Origin: Enterococcus sp. 9D6_DIV0238
GTDB lineage: Bacteria; Bacillota; Bacilli; Lactobacillales; Enterococcaceae
Length of the DNA: 64,000 nt
Reading direction: 5' to 3'
Assembly: GCF_002174455.2 (NCBI RefSeq)
Contig: NZ_CP147246.1
Coordinates: 434,001-498,000 of the forward strand
The notes beneath the pieces are model-generated. The model saw nothing but the letters and a program-made list of their open reading frames with translations. It searched no databases and was not told where the DNA came from. The position numbers and the translations under genes are program-made. Numbering within the stretch: the stretch's first letter is position 1; the number at the start of each line of letters is the position of its first letter. Shown here piece after piece: positions 47,301 to 58,010 of this stretch.

Positions 47301-47687
47301 CTAGTTGTTTTGAAGCTCCAATCCTTTACGATCGATTTGGATCCAATATTCAGAGATTTTCTCATCTTCAACCAAATAAACTGCACTGGCAATTTGAATA
47401 ATTTCTTTTCTGTCTGACATCGTTCCAGTTTGTTTCCAACGAACATACACCTTATTCCCATCTTCTAACAACTCTTGGATTTCTAAGTGAAACTGACCAT
47501 AGATATCCTGCATTTCTTTTACGTGTTCGATATAATCTTGTGGAGACCGCTCGATTACATATTCATTCTCAGATTGGATTTGATGGGCAATTACACACTC
47601 GTGCATATAAATAGATGCAGTATCAACATCTTTCCCTGAGCGGACATTTCTAAAAAAATCTGCAACGATCTCTTTTGGCTTCTTCAT
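47301..47687 (-). CDS. SnoaL-like / NTF2-fold hypothetical protein
   Basis: 128 residues with the SnoaL/NTF2-like pattern: an N-terminal helix ADFFRNVRSGKDVDTASIYMHECVIAHQIQ, then ERSPQDYIEHVKEMQDIYGQFHLEIQELLEDGNKVYVRWKQTGT and a C-terminal IQIASAVYLVEDEKISEYWIQIDRKGL. Such proteins are ligand-binding or polyketide-cyclase-like; no catalytic set can be read. It is the gene after holA on the same strand, about 24 bp downstream, but a functional link is not evident. Confidence 0.72.
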   Translation of the reverse strand: MKKPKEIVADFFRNVRSGKDVDTASIYMHECVIAHQIQSENEYVIERSPQDYIEHVKEMQDIYGQFHLEIQELLEDGNKVYVRWKQTGTMSDRKEIIQIASAVYLVEDEKISEYWIQIDRKGLELQNN

Positions 47688-47711
47688 GCAATCTAGCTCC
47701 CTTCCTATCTA

Positions 47712-48743
47712 TTACCTTACGCCTTGAGCAGACAATTTCAGAATAAATAATTCAAAAAGCAGCTCTTTATCCATCTTGCCAGTTTTCATTTTAACATCAT
47801 TTTCTACTAGCTCATCATAGATCTCTTCCAATCGTTCCAATTCAAAGCGTCTCACTTGCTGCAATGCCAATTTTACACGATAAGGATGGATTTTTAGTGT
47901 ATCTGCAATATTGGCTTGTTGATATCCAAGTTTAGCTAGGATTTTTGTTTGCAAAAATAAACGAATTTGATTTAGTAAAATCGCATTCAGCTTGATCGTT
48001 TCCTCGCCTTGAAGCAAAAGATCTTCATAGAGCTGTATTGTTTTTTCTCCATTTCCTGACAAGACCTCATTCGTTAAATCAAAGACATTATGCTCCAACG
48101 ATTTTGGTACTAGTTCTTTTACAGCGTGAAGAGAAATAATTTTATCTTCTGAAGAAAAAAGGAATAGTTTCTGCAGCTCCCCCATTACTTTGGATAAATT
48201 CAAATCTGTCAGCTGCAATAATAAATCAAAAGCTTCTGGGCGAATGTCATAACCTTCACTTTGAATGGTTTGTTCGATATATTGGCGGACCTCACGTTCA
48301 CCCATTGGGTTGACATCGATGAATGCCGCTTGTTTCTTCAATGATTTTGTAATTTTTTTTCGTTCATCTAATTTTTCAACGCTTGCATTGAATACTAAAA
48401 TAGTCGTAGGAGACGGTTCTTCCAGATATTTCAATAAACTATCGATGTCATGATCAAGACCCGTTGTTTTTCTTTCAGCTGTTAAAAAATAAGGGTTTTC
48501 GATAAACACTAAACGGTAATCACCAAAGAATGGGATCGTTTCAGCTTCTTCAATAGCTACTGATAAAGGAACCTCTTCCATATCAAAAGAAGAATAGTTA
48601 AATTGATCATCTTCTGTTTTGATCAATTGATTCATTAGTTCTGTTTTAAATAGTTCACTCAAATAGCCTTCTGTCCCCTGAACTAGATACACAGAGGCAA
48701 ACTGTTGTTGGCGAACCTGCTGCAACGCTTCTTGTAAATTCAT
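47712..48743 (-). CDS. holA: DNA polymerase III delta subunit
   Basis: About 343 residues; the clamp-loader wrench that opens the beta clamp. The N-terminal ASVYLVQGTEGYLSELFKTEL and the RLVFIENPYFLTAE region are typical of HolA in Firmicutes; residues 200-330 form the helical clamp-loader collar. The start at 48743 follows GAGGGG; a longer frame lacks a site. Downstream of comEC, which is its standard location. Confidence 0.93.
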   Translation of the reverse strand: MNLQEALQQVRQQQFASVYLVQGTEGYLSELFKTELMNQLIKTEDDQFNYSSFDMEEVPLSVAIEEAETIPFFGDYRLVFIENPYFLTAERKTTGLDHDIDSLLKYLEEPSPTTILVFNASVEKLDERKKITKSLKKQAAFIDVNPMGEREVRQYIEQTIQSEGYDIRPEAFDLLLQLTDLNLSKVMGELQKLFLFSSEDKIISLHAVKELVPKSLEHNVFDLTNEVLSGNGEKTIQLYEDLLLQGEETIKLNAILLNQIRLFLQTKILAKLGYQQANIADTLKIHPYRVKLALQQVRRFELERLEEIYDELVENDVKMKTGKMDKELLFELFILKLSAQGVR

Positions 48744-48792
48744 AATTCCCCTCATTTCTCTTTTCCATCCTATCATGACAATTCAAGAAATG

Positions 48793-51132
48793 CTAGTCTT
48801 GTTTGATCATTGTTTGCACTGGTGACATTTTTGACCAAGGCGTCCATTCATAGTATGCCATACCTTCCTGATCTGTTCGAAAAATCGTTATATTTTCTTG
48901 TTTTAATGTTTCTTCAGTTTCACCATGAGGATGCTTAAAACGGTTGTTCCGCCCACATGAAATGATTGCTTCACTAGGCGAAATTTGTTTGACAAATGAA
49001 TCATCCGTTGATGTTTTACTTCCATGATGTCCGACTTTTAAGCTGTCTATTTTTAGATTAGGATAGCTTGCAAGCAACTGCCTCTCACCTTCCTTTTCCA
49101 AATCTCCAGTAAACAGAAAACGTCGATCAGCTATTTTTGAATAGATGACTAAAGAATCTTGATTTTCTCCATTGCCTTTAGTCGTTGGTGCTAGAACTTT
49201 TAGCGCTATTGAGCGACCGATCGTCTGACCTGCTAAAACAGGATAACACTTAACACCCGACTGTTTTAAAGTATTCAACATCCTTTGAAACAATTGCTTA
49301 TTTTCCGTACCTGCTGGATAATAAAGAGCTCGAATCGGGATTTTTTTGTGGATTTCTAAAAGATCCCCGCAATGATCCAGATCACCGTGACTGATCAACA
49401 CTTTATCTAAATACTTCACCCCTTTACTTTTTAGAAAAGGAATAACTGAATAGTCAGCATTAGATTTTTCTTTATTTCTTATTGCCCATTCCTCTTTTTC
49501 AAACATCAGTTTACCACCAGTATCGAGCAAAATATTTTCTTGATGAAAAGGGGTTTGGATAAAAATACAATCTCCCTGACCAACATCAATAAAAGCGACT
49601 GTTCCTTTGGGGAAAATGTATTTACTTTGAAGTAATAACAACAACAAAACACCAGACCAACAAGCTTTTTTTGGCTTTATAGGTAGACGGTCCAGCAAAA
49701 TCCCTAATGAAAGAAAGACTGCTATCAATAACCAAAATGAAAAGTGACCTATAATGATCGTAAATGTACTTGTATAGCTCAACCACTCAAAAACTTTTTG
49801 TTGTAAAAGAAAATAGGATTCTAATCCAACAACAAAAAAATCAATCTTGATAAAATAAGAACTAACAAAACTAATAGTCAGTACAGGTAAAATCATGTGT
49901 TCAAAAACTGGCAACAACACAAATGTAAACACACTCCCTGTCAACTGCCACTCAAAAAACGAAAGTCCCAATAATGGAACAATCGCAACATTCAAAAGTA
50001 ATGAAAAACAATAACTTTTCAAAAGACTATACTTGATACATTCAACAATCGGCTGTACAAAGAGAATCAAAAAAGACAAACCATAACTCAGTTGCCCACC
50101 GATCGTAAACAATAAATATGGACGAACAAACAAGCCTATCATCAGCGTTAAACTCCAGCAATCTAATCTGGATAATTGCCAGCGAAAGTGCTGGTTAGCC
50201 AAGACAATCGAACTTTGGACCAATGCACGTACTACACTGACAGAAAAACCAGTAAATCCTGCATAGATCAATACAAAAAACAGTTGTAACCAAAATAATT
50301 TTTCTATAGTAAGTCCAGACCTTAAAAATAAATACCTAAAACTACCGATAAAAAATGCGACATGCATTCCTGACAAACTAAACAAATGAAGAATTCCCAA
50401 ATTCGCCAAAACAGCTTCTCTTTGGGAAAAATTACTAGATCGATACCCAAATAATAGTATTTTTACGTGTAAAGCAGTTTCTTTCATGAAAATCTTCGAG
50501 CAATGATCAATCGCTTTTTTTCTATTGCTGCTGATCCACGACCTGAAGTCATACCATCGAACAGGCTGCTCTGAAATACTCTGGATACTTTTGATTGTCA
50601 CTGTTTGGTAAATGCCCTTTGTCCTCAAATAGTTCTGATAATCAAAGCCATGCAAATTGGTTTGCGCTATAGGCGTTTGAACTGTTCCTGTCATATGCAA
50701 CTGTAATGGTTGTGTGTGCTCCATCCAACTTTCTTTTTCCAGCTTTGAGGAGAATTGATAAAAAGCAACGATTTTTCTGCCGAGCGTTTTAGAATAAAAT
50801 TTTCCTTCTAATTGAAGACGATCTCCATCAATGTTCATTTTATCAGGCAAAACACTAAGTGTACCAGAAAGTTCGGTTTCTTCTGCAAATTTTTGCTGTT
50901 TTTCATTGTTCAACACCCAAAAACAGGAGATGATCGCAATACACGTACATAAAAAACTAACAGCGATGATCACCTGATTTCGAGTTGCAGCAATACGCCA
51001 ACATAAATATAGACACATCAAACCTGACGGCCAGTTAAATTCTATAATGAGAAATACAGATCCTATTACTAAAAGTACTGGAAATATCCAGTGATTATTG
51101 ATCTGCTTGAGGTGCTTCGTCCATTGAAGCAA
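48793..51132 (-). CDS. comEC: DNA uptake channel protein ComEC/Rec2
   Basis: 779 residues. The N-terminal OB-type region, a competence domain of about eight to ten membrane helices (LHLFSLSGMHVAFFIGSFRYLF, FTGFSVSVVRALVQSSIVLAN) and a C-terminal metallo-beta-lactamase domain (AFIDVGQGDCIFIQTPF, SHGDLDHCGDLL, KVGHHGSKTSTDDSF). It forms the channel that passes single-stranded DNA into the cell. The start is TTG after TTAGGAG, inside the end of comEB. The frame is intact; whether the cell is competent cannot be told. Confidence 0.95.
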   Translation of the reverse strand: MLQWTKHLKQINNHWIFPVLLVIGSVFLIIEFNWPSGLMCLYLCWRIAATRNQVIIAVSFLCTCIAIISCFWVLNNEKQQKFAEETELSGTLSVLPDKMNIDGDRLQLEGKFYSKTLGRKIVAFYQFSSKLEKESWMEHTQPLQLHMTGTVQTPIAQTNLHGFDYQNYLRTKGIYQTVTIKSIQSISEQPVRWYDFRSWISSNRKKAIDHCSKIFMKETALHVKILLFGYRSSNFSQREAVLANLGILHLFSLSGMHVAFFIGSFRYLFLRSGLTIEKLFWLQLFFVLIYAGFTGFSVSVVRALVQSSIVLANQHFRWQLSRLDCWSLTLMIGLFVRPYLLFTIGGQLSYGLSFLILFVQPIVECIKYSLLKSYCFSLLLNVAIVPLLGLSFFEWQLTGSVFTFVLLPVFEHMILPVLTISFVSSYFIKIDFFVVGLESYFLLQQKVFEWLSYTSTFTIIIGHFSFWLLIAVFLSLGILLDRLPIKPKKACWSGVLLLLLLQSKYIFPKGTVAFIDVGQGDCIFIQTPFHQENILLDTGGKLMFEKEEWAIRNKEKSNADYSVIPFLKSKGVKYLDKVLISHGDLDHCGDLLEIHKKIPIRALYYPAGTENKQLFQRMLNTLKQSGVKCYPVLAGQTIGRSIALKVLAPTTKGNGENQDSLVIYSKIADRRFLFTGDLEKEGERQLLASYPNLKIDSLKVGHHGSKTSTDDSFVKQISPSEAIISCGRNNRFKHPHGETEETLKQENITIFRTDQEGMAYYEWTPWSKMSPVQTMIKQD

Positions 51133-51601
51133 GCTCTTCTCCTAACTGTAATTCGGCAAAATATTTCTTTGAGAGAGTGACTTGATCCACACTTGCACCA
51201 ACCTGTTTGATCAAATCCAGCGCATAAGGATCATTGCGATAATCCTTTAAATAATGAATTTTTTTGATTCCAGCTTGTAAAATCATTTTCGTACATTGCA
51301 GACAAGGAAAATGGGTCACGTAAATTTCTGCACCTTCTGTAGGAATACCGAATTTTGCACATTGCAAAATAGCATTCATCTCTGCATGGATCGTTCGGAC
51401 ACAATGCCCATCTACAACGTAACAACCGTCATCTATACAATGGACATCTCCACTAACAGAACCGTTGTACCCTCCAGCAATAATTCGTTTGTCTCTGACG
51501 ATCGTAGCCCCGACTTCTAATCGAGTACATGTACTTCTTAAAGATAATAATACGCTTTGCGCCATAAAATATTGATCCCATGGAATCCGTTCTAATGTCA
51601 T
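51095..51601 (-). CDS. comEB: dCMP/cytidine deaminase family protein ComEB
   Basis: 168 residues. The zinc site is HAEMNAIL (HAE about residue 71) and PCLQCTKMIL (PCxxC about 98). Relatives deaminate dCMP to dUMP; in B. subtilis comEB sits in the competence operon although it is not needed for uptake. It overlaps comEC by 38 bp, implying co-translation. It is separated from comEA by 170 bp that include a TTGACG..17..TACTAT promoter-like pair. Confidence 0.92.
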   Translation of the reverse strand: MTLERIPWDQYFMAQSVLLSLRSTCTRLEVGATIVRDKRIIAGGYNGSVSGDVHCIDDGCYVVDGHCVRTIHAEMNAILQCAKFGIPTEGAEIYVTHFPCLQCTKMILQAGIKKIHYLKDYRNDPYALDLIKQVGASVDQVTLSKKYFAELQLGEELASMDEAPQADQ

Positions 51602-51771
51602 TTTTGTGCTCCTTCTTTATATACTAATGTCTATCTCATTTTCAAAATAATTTGCTGTTGTTTAAAAATAATAGTCTAATACAAATAGTAAATTATAGAA
51701 AAACTCCCGTCAAGAATCTAAGCGATATATTATAAAAATACTTCGCATAACAGTGTGCTTTTAATTAAGCG

Positions 51772-52389
51772 CTATATTGTAATGGCCTCTTTTAATCGTT
51801 CAAATGTTTTTTCACCAAATCCAGAAATATTCTTTATTTCCTCTATTGATTTGAAACCGCCATTTTCTTCCCGATAGCGAATGATTTCCTGTGCCTTTTT
51901 TAGTCCAATGCCTGATAAGGTTTGAAGCTGTGACTCATCCGCTAAATTGAGGTTGACCTTGGATGCTGCAGTCGTATCTTCTTCACCGGTCATATTTTGT
52001 TTGATTGGAGGTTCTTCTCCTTCGAGCGGTACATAGATCACCATTTGATCCGTAAGCTGTTCAGCAAAGTTGACCTGCTTGGTATCTGCCCCTTCCTTGA
52101 AACCGCCGGCCAGCATGACCGCATCCCAAACTCTCATGTTCATTTTCACTTCATACATTCCTGGTTGCTTAACTGCGCCTTTTATATCGACATATAGCTG
52201 CCTTTGATCATGAGCTGATTCAGATGACATTATTTGTTGAGTTGAAGAAATATCCATCTGAAAATCTTCGTCTATTGCTTCAATCGGCTTTTTTATCAAA
52301 AATAAAAGAACACTACAACATAAAAGCAGCCCAACTCCTCCTGCAATCAAGTAATACTTGTATTTACTGATGATCTCCCTGTAATTCAT
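51772..52389 (-). CDS. comEA: DNA-binding competence protein ComEA
   Basis: 205 residues: a membrane anchor (about residues 14-32), a SLBB domain (about 65-125, LYVDIKGAVKQPGMYEVK) and a C-terminal double helix-hairpin-helix (LSGIGLKKAQEIIRYREENGGF, NISGFGEKTFERL). It binds incoming double-stranded DNA outside the membrane and passes it to ComEC. The order comEA-comEB-comEC-holA is the conserved late competence arrangement. GGAGGG precedes the ATG. Confidence 0.94.
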   Translation of the reverse strand: MNYREIISKYKYYLIAGGVGLLLCCSVLLFLIKKPIEAIDEDFQMDISSTQQIMSSESAHDQRQLYVDIKGAVKQPGMYEVKMNMRVWDAVMLAGGFKEGADTKQVNFAEQLTDQMVIYVPLEGEEPPIKQNMTGEEDTTAASKVNLNLADESQLQTLSGIGLKKAQEIIRYREENGGFKSIEEIKNISGFGEKTFERLKEAITI

Positions 52390-52487
52390 TTTTTCCCTCC
52401 TTCATCTATAAAATACGCATTATTTTTCATTTTCATGATAGAAAAACAAAAAGTCCATCGTATAATAAAGTAAGAAGGTGATAAAAC

Positions 52488-53006
52488 GTGGAAAAGGACA
52501 TTATTACACAATTGATCAAGAGGGATTTTTTAGGGTTGGAAAAATTCATTGATGAATTTGGAACCGATATCATAAAATGTATTCGCTCCATTTTGAATCA
52601 TCCGAAAGAAAAAATATATCATAAGGAAACTGAAAATGAAGTTTTTTATCGTATTTGGCAGAAGATCGCTACTTATGATGCGAAAAAAAGCAGCTTGAAA
52701 ACTTGGACAATGACGATCACCCGAAATATTTGCCTTGATAAAAAGCGCCAGATCATTCGCGAACAACAAATAATTCCAACTGAACAGCTGCCAGAGACTT
52801 TGTTAGAAGAAGACTATTTTGAGAAAGAACAGTTTTTAGATCTACTGAACTGTTTAAATGGAGAAGATCAATTGATTTTCTTAAGATATTACTATTATCA
52901 AGATTCACCTAAAGAAATTGCGAAGGATTTGGCAATGGATACTTCTCAAATATACAATCGTTTATCTCGCGGGAGACAAAAACTTAAACAATCTATCCAA
53001 CAATGA
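52488..53006 (+). CDS. Sigma-70 family (ECF-like) RNA polymerase sigma factor
   Basis: 172 residues with GTG start. Region 2 (about residues 10-80: ETENEVFYRIWQKIATYDAKKSSLKTWTMTITRNICLDKKRQ) and region 4 (about 115-170: LNGEDQLIFLRYYYYQDSPKEIAKDLAMDTSQIYNRLSRGRQKL) are visible, with no region 3. It does not look like ComX or SigH. No classical zinc anti-sigma factor is adjacent; the next gene, translationally close, encodes a membrane protein with no obvious anti-sigma domain. A TATAAT within CGTATAAT lies at 52461-52466. Its target genes are unknown. Confidence 0.88.
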   Translation: MEKDIITQLIKRDFLGLEKFIDEFGTDIIKCIRSILNHPKEKIYHKETENEVFYRIWQKIATYDAKKSSLKTWTMTITRNICLDKKRQIIREQQIIPTEQLPETLLEEDYFEKEQFLDLLNCLNGEDQLIFLRYYYYQDSPKEIAKDLAMDTSQIYNRLSRGRQKLKQSIQQ

Positions 53007-53035
53007 TCATACTAAAGACATTAGGAGGAGTCATC

Positions 53036-53824
53036 ATGGTAAATTTATTTAAATCTACCGTAAACCAAGTCAACACTGAACTGAACAAGCAACAAAAAAG
53101 AGACTTATATAATCAAACTAAAATGTATATTTTTTTGCAAAGCTTTATCGATCAGCTAAAAGAACAATTGAATGAAGGTGAAGAAATCAGTGCTTACTTA
53201 CCACTAACTTCTGACGGAGAGAATGTTTCTGCTGTCGGTAGTGGCTTACTAGGCATGTATCATCCTAGAACTGAGGCAGCCAAAGCATATTTAAAAGAGT
53301 TCAACGATCTTCGCGGGAATCGTGTTCTGATCTTCACCAATCAGCGGATGATTTACACCACTATCATTGAATTTCTCGATCATCAACCTTTATTCAGCTA
53401 TCCTTATGATACGATTAAAGCAATCACTCTAAAGCAAAATAAAGTCTCGTACTTCAATTGGAATGGTTTCAAACCTACACGTTCTTTTCTTTCAACTTAT
53501 ACATTTGACTTTGAGTCAGAAAACCATATTTTCTCAGAGTTATTAAGTGAACGGGATGCAGATATTTTGAAACAACAGTTAACAGAAATTCCATTACTGA
53601 AAACGATTCTCGTGACAGAAAATATTTATCGTAAAAAACGTTTTGACCAAGTCGTTAATAACCCCGTACTTGCCTATCGTTTTATTCTCTATTTTTCTAT
53701 CGGAGCCGCTGTTTTATTTCTATTCTTTTTAGCTTTAGGAGGTATTTTTCATCTTGGACCAGCAAAATACCTATTTGATTTCGGTTCCTCTTCAATGCTT
53801 CATCCTTCAGTTGTTGTTCATTAA
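53036..53824 (+). CDS. Membrane-anchored protein with a PH-like domain, sigma-factor partner candidate
   Basis: 262 residues; I do not recognise a named family with certainty. A soluble N-terminal part (about 1-210) includes a region like bacterial PH/YokE domains (RVLIFTNQRMIYTTIIEFLDHQPLFSYPYDTIKAITLKQNKVS). One strong membrane helix follows near residue 225 (FILYFSIGAAVLFLFFLALGGIF), then a short outside tail. The start at 53036 has AGGAGG in front; a longer frame overlaps the sigma gene. Co-directional and close coupling suggest co-expression with the sigma factor, perhaps as its membrane-tethered regulator; this is inference. Confidence 0.65.
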   Translation: MVNLFKSTVNQVNTELNKQQKRDLYNQTKMYIFLQSFIDQLKEQLNEGEEISAYLPLTSDGENVSAVGSGLLGMYHPRTEAAKAYLKEFNDLRGNRVLIFTNQRMIYTTIIEFLDHQPLFSYPYDTIKAITLKQNKVSYFNWNGFKPTRSFLSTYTFDFESENHIFSELLSERDADILKQQLTEIPLLKTILVTENIYRKKRFDQVVNNPVLAYRFILYFSIGAAVLFLFFLALGGIFHLGPAKYLFDFGSSSMLHPSVVVH

Positions 53825-53825
53825 A

Positions 53826-53872
53826 AAAATAGAGACTAAATCAAATTCGAGGTTGATTTAGTCTCTGTTTTT
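53826..53872. terminator. Bidirectional terminator after the sigma-partner gene
   Basis: AGAGACTAAATCAA pairs exactly with TTGATTTAGTCTCT around ATTCGAGG, T-runs on both strands. Confidence 0.92.
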
Positions 53873-55983
<2,111 letters not shown>

Positions 55984-56092
55984 GTCATTTAACGCTCCTT
56001 TGCTTATTTCACTATTTCCTTAATAGTATACCAAATATACAGAAAAAAGATGAAAAATGTTTGACGTTCGTGCACATTTTTCATCTTGATTT

Positions 56093-56443
56093 TTAGACAT
56101 TTTCAGCTAAACGAATTTGGGTATTTAGTTCCTCAACTTCAAATCCCTCTTCTTCTTTATATTGATAGGCTGCTTTTGTCCCGATTTTTTCTGCGAAGTT
56201 CATTTCCACGTCTGGTCTGTATGACCGTTCGACTTTACGTACAAAATGAAGTCCGTTGATTTTCGCTTCTGATGTTTCGATATCTTCTTCATTCATATAG
56301 ATAACTACATACTTCATACGTCGTGAAACATAGTGTATCAAACCAAAACGTTTTAATGTCCTTAGTTGCTTTAAGCTATATACCCATACAACTAAACAAC
56401 GACGTTTTTGAATATTCAGTTCTTTTTCCTCGTTAACTTGCAT
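56093..56443 (-). CDS. ylbG: YlbG family protein (UPF0298)
   Basis: About 116 residues of the UPF0298 family with the conserved middle IQKRRCLVVWVYSLKQLRTLKRFGLIHYVSRRMKYVVIY and the KVERSYRPDVEMNF segment; mostly alpha/beta, cytosolic. The function is unknown. The ATG at 56443, not the one five codons further out, has GGAGG at a good distance. It overlaps the end of ylbF by 11 bp. Confidence 0.9.
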   Translation of the reverse strand: MQVNEEKELNIQKRRCLVVWVYSLKQLRTLKRFGLIHYVSRRMKYVVIYMNEEDIETSEAKINGLHFVRKVERSYRPDVEMNFAEKIGTKAAYQYKEEEGFEVEELNTQIRLAENV

Positions 56444-56864
56444 GACAACTACCTCCACAACCTGAGTGTTTTCCTTTTTCGAAGAATGGATTCCCAGCGT
56501 TCACTTTGATATCTTCAGAAATCGTTTTAGCAACTGAAAGTCCGATTACATCCAAAATCGTTTGCACTTCTGTCTCAGAAAAACGGAACTCTGCTACTTC
56601 TTCACTCATATCCAGTGCTCTCTTCGCTTGTCGCACAGCACGCTGCTTTGTTCTAAAATCTGGTGCATGATTTCCATAGGGCTCAATTCGTTCAAATGAC
56701 TCTTTAGCACTCAAAAAAGTCTTTTGCTTCTCCATGATATCCTGTGAAGTATACATTGCTTCTCGATTTTTCTTATATAAAGTAATACTGTCACTTGCCA
56801 AAATTGCACTAACAAGATTCTCTACCTGATCCTCTATTTCAAAAAGTTTTTCTGTAATGATCAT
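56433..56864 (-). CDS. ylbF: YlbF, RicF-like subunit of the Y-complex
   Basis: A 143-residue helical protein of the YlbF/YmcA family. In B. subtilis the YlbF-YmcA-YaaT complex steers RNase Y mRNA processing, sporulation and competence and carries [4Fe-4S] clusters. The C-terminus here reads KHSGCGGSCHAS, a CGGSC motif that fits cluster binding. Central helices MEKQKTFLSAKESFERIEPYGNHAPDFRTKQRAVRQAKRALDMS are typical. It follows the CAP-like gene by 2 bp. Confidence 0.92.
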   Translation of the reverse strand: MIITEKLFEIEDQVENLVSAILASDSITLYKKNREAMYTSQDIMEKQKTFLSAKESFERIEPYGNHAPDFRTKQRAVRQAKRALDMSEEVAEFRFSETEVQTILDVIGLSVAKTISEDIKVNAGNPFFEKGKHSGCGGSCHAS

Positions 56865-56866
56865 AC

Positions 56867-58003
56867 TTATTCACTATCCTCTGTCTGAGATATTTCTTTT
56901 TCAGTCTCTTGTATTAAGACTAACATACTTGCTTTAGAGAATGCAACGCCAATGTTTTCATTTCCTTCATGGGCAAAACGAGAATGATAGAGCGAATCAG
57001 AAAACCATGAAAGAACAGTAAAGGATGGATCGTAAATCGGTTCTGTGTACATGCCAGTCGTATTTTTTTTGTCCATCTGTCCTAATTTCAGCAATTTTTG
57101 GTATTCATCATTAGACAAGACAAATGTCTCAGTTGCGCTCAATTGTTCTTTACTGAACTGCCAGTTTTCCAATCGTTCAGCGGAAAAGATATTCTTTTGC
57201 TGTTTAGGCAAAAGCTCAAAAAGTTTTTGAGCATTCTTTTGACTTTCAGTTGAAATAGCGTATGTTTCAAGTTTTTCTTTCATTCTCAATAAATTGATCG
57301 TACGAATGACCTGATTACTTTTGATTGGATCAAATCCGGTCAATTGATTTTCAGGTATTAAAGGAAGTGCTTCCCCTTCAATCAATTGATAGGGCATCAG
57401 CGTCAATAACGATTCCTTATCAAGATAAACCACTGCAGCAAGTTCACTATCTCCTTGATTGAAAAACAAAATGGCGAACGATTGATTATCGAAAGCAATC
57501 AGCGGACGATAATTCATATCTTCTTCCATCAACTCTATGTTATAGTTTGTTTCTTTATATGTAAAAGCAAAATCTGAATAGATCGTCATCCGTTCTGAAA
57601 CATCTGATAAATTCATTCCAATCGAAAATGGCACTAATTCTTTTGAATCGTTGAACGCTTTGATCATCGAAATTTTTTCATTTTGGACATTCACTTCTAG
57701 ATAGTCTGCATCTTTTTCTCCGTAAGTCCATAGCTCATAAGGCATACCCGATGGTTGTTTTTCAAGAGGTTCACCGAATTTAGCAACAAATTCCGATATC
57801 GGCTTTCCAACATACTCCGCATATCCAGAAGCAGAAAGCTCTTCATATGGCAAAGCAGTATGGGAGACGTTCTGTCTCCCAAAATCATCTGCTACTTGCT
57901 TCGGTTTTTCAGCAGGAAAAAAGACAGGCTCTAAATAGCCAATCGTTAGGACTACTAAAAATACGCCCAAGAAAGCTAAAAATCGTCTCATCTTTTTCCC
58001 CAC
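56867..58003 (-). CDS. CAP-associated (YlbC-like) secreted or anchored protein
   Basis: 378 residues. An N-terminal membrane anchor or signal (about 6-27, FLAFLGVFLVVLTIGYL) is followed by a CAP-associated N-terminal domain (about 60-220) with GYAEYVGKPISEFVAKFGEPLEKQPSGMPYELWTYG. The C-terminal part resembles the CAP/SCP fold (IRTINLLRMKEKLETYAISTESQKNAQKLFELL, SLYHSRFAHEGNENIG) but lacks a clear set of catalytic His and Glu. It is related to B. subtilis YlbC, which lies in the same region of that genome. Role unknown, outside the cell. Confidence 0.82.
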   Translation of the reverse strand: MGKKMRRFLAFLGVFLVVLTIGYLEPVFFPAEKPKQVADDFGRQNVSHTALPYEELSASGYAEYVGKPISEFVAKFGEPLEKQPSGMPYELWTYGEKDADYLEVNVQNEKISMIKAFNDSKELVPFSIGMNLSDVSERMTIYSDFAFTYKETNYNIELMEEDMNYRPLIAFDNQSFAILFFNQGDSELAAVVYLDKESLLTLMPYQLIEGEALPLIPENQLTGFDPIKSNQVIRTINLLRMKEKLETYAISTESQKNAQKLFELLPKQQKNIFSAERLENWQFSKEQLSATETFVLSNDEYQKLLKLGQMDKKNTTGMYTEPIYDPSFTVLSWFSDSLYHSRFAHEGNENIGVAFSKASMLVLIQETEKEISQTEDSE

Positions 58004-58010
58004 TTTTCAC

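Noticed and set aside
52390..52487. ComX (cin-box) site before comEA
   Set aside because: A TACGCATT sequence lies there, but it differs from TACGAATA and is in the wrong orientation for comEA; no comX gene is visible.
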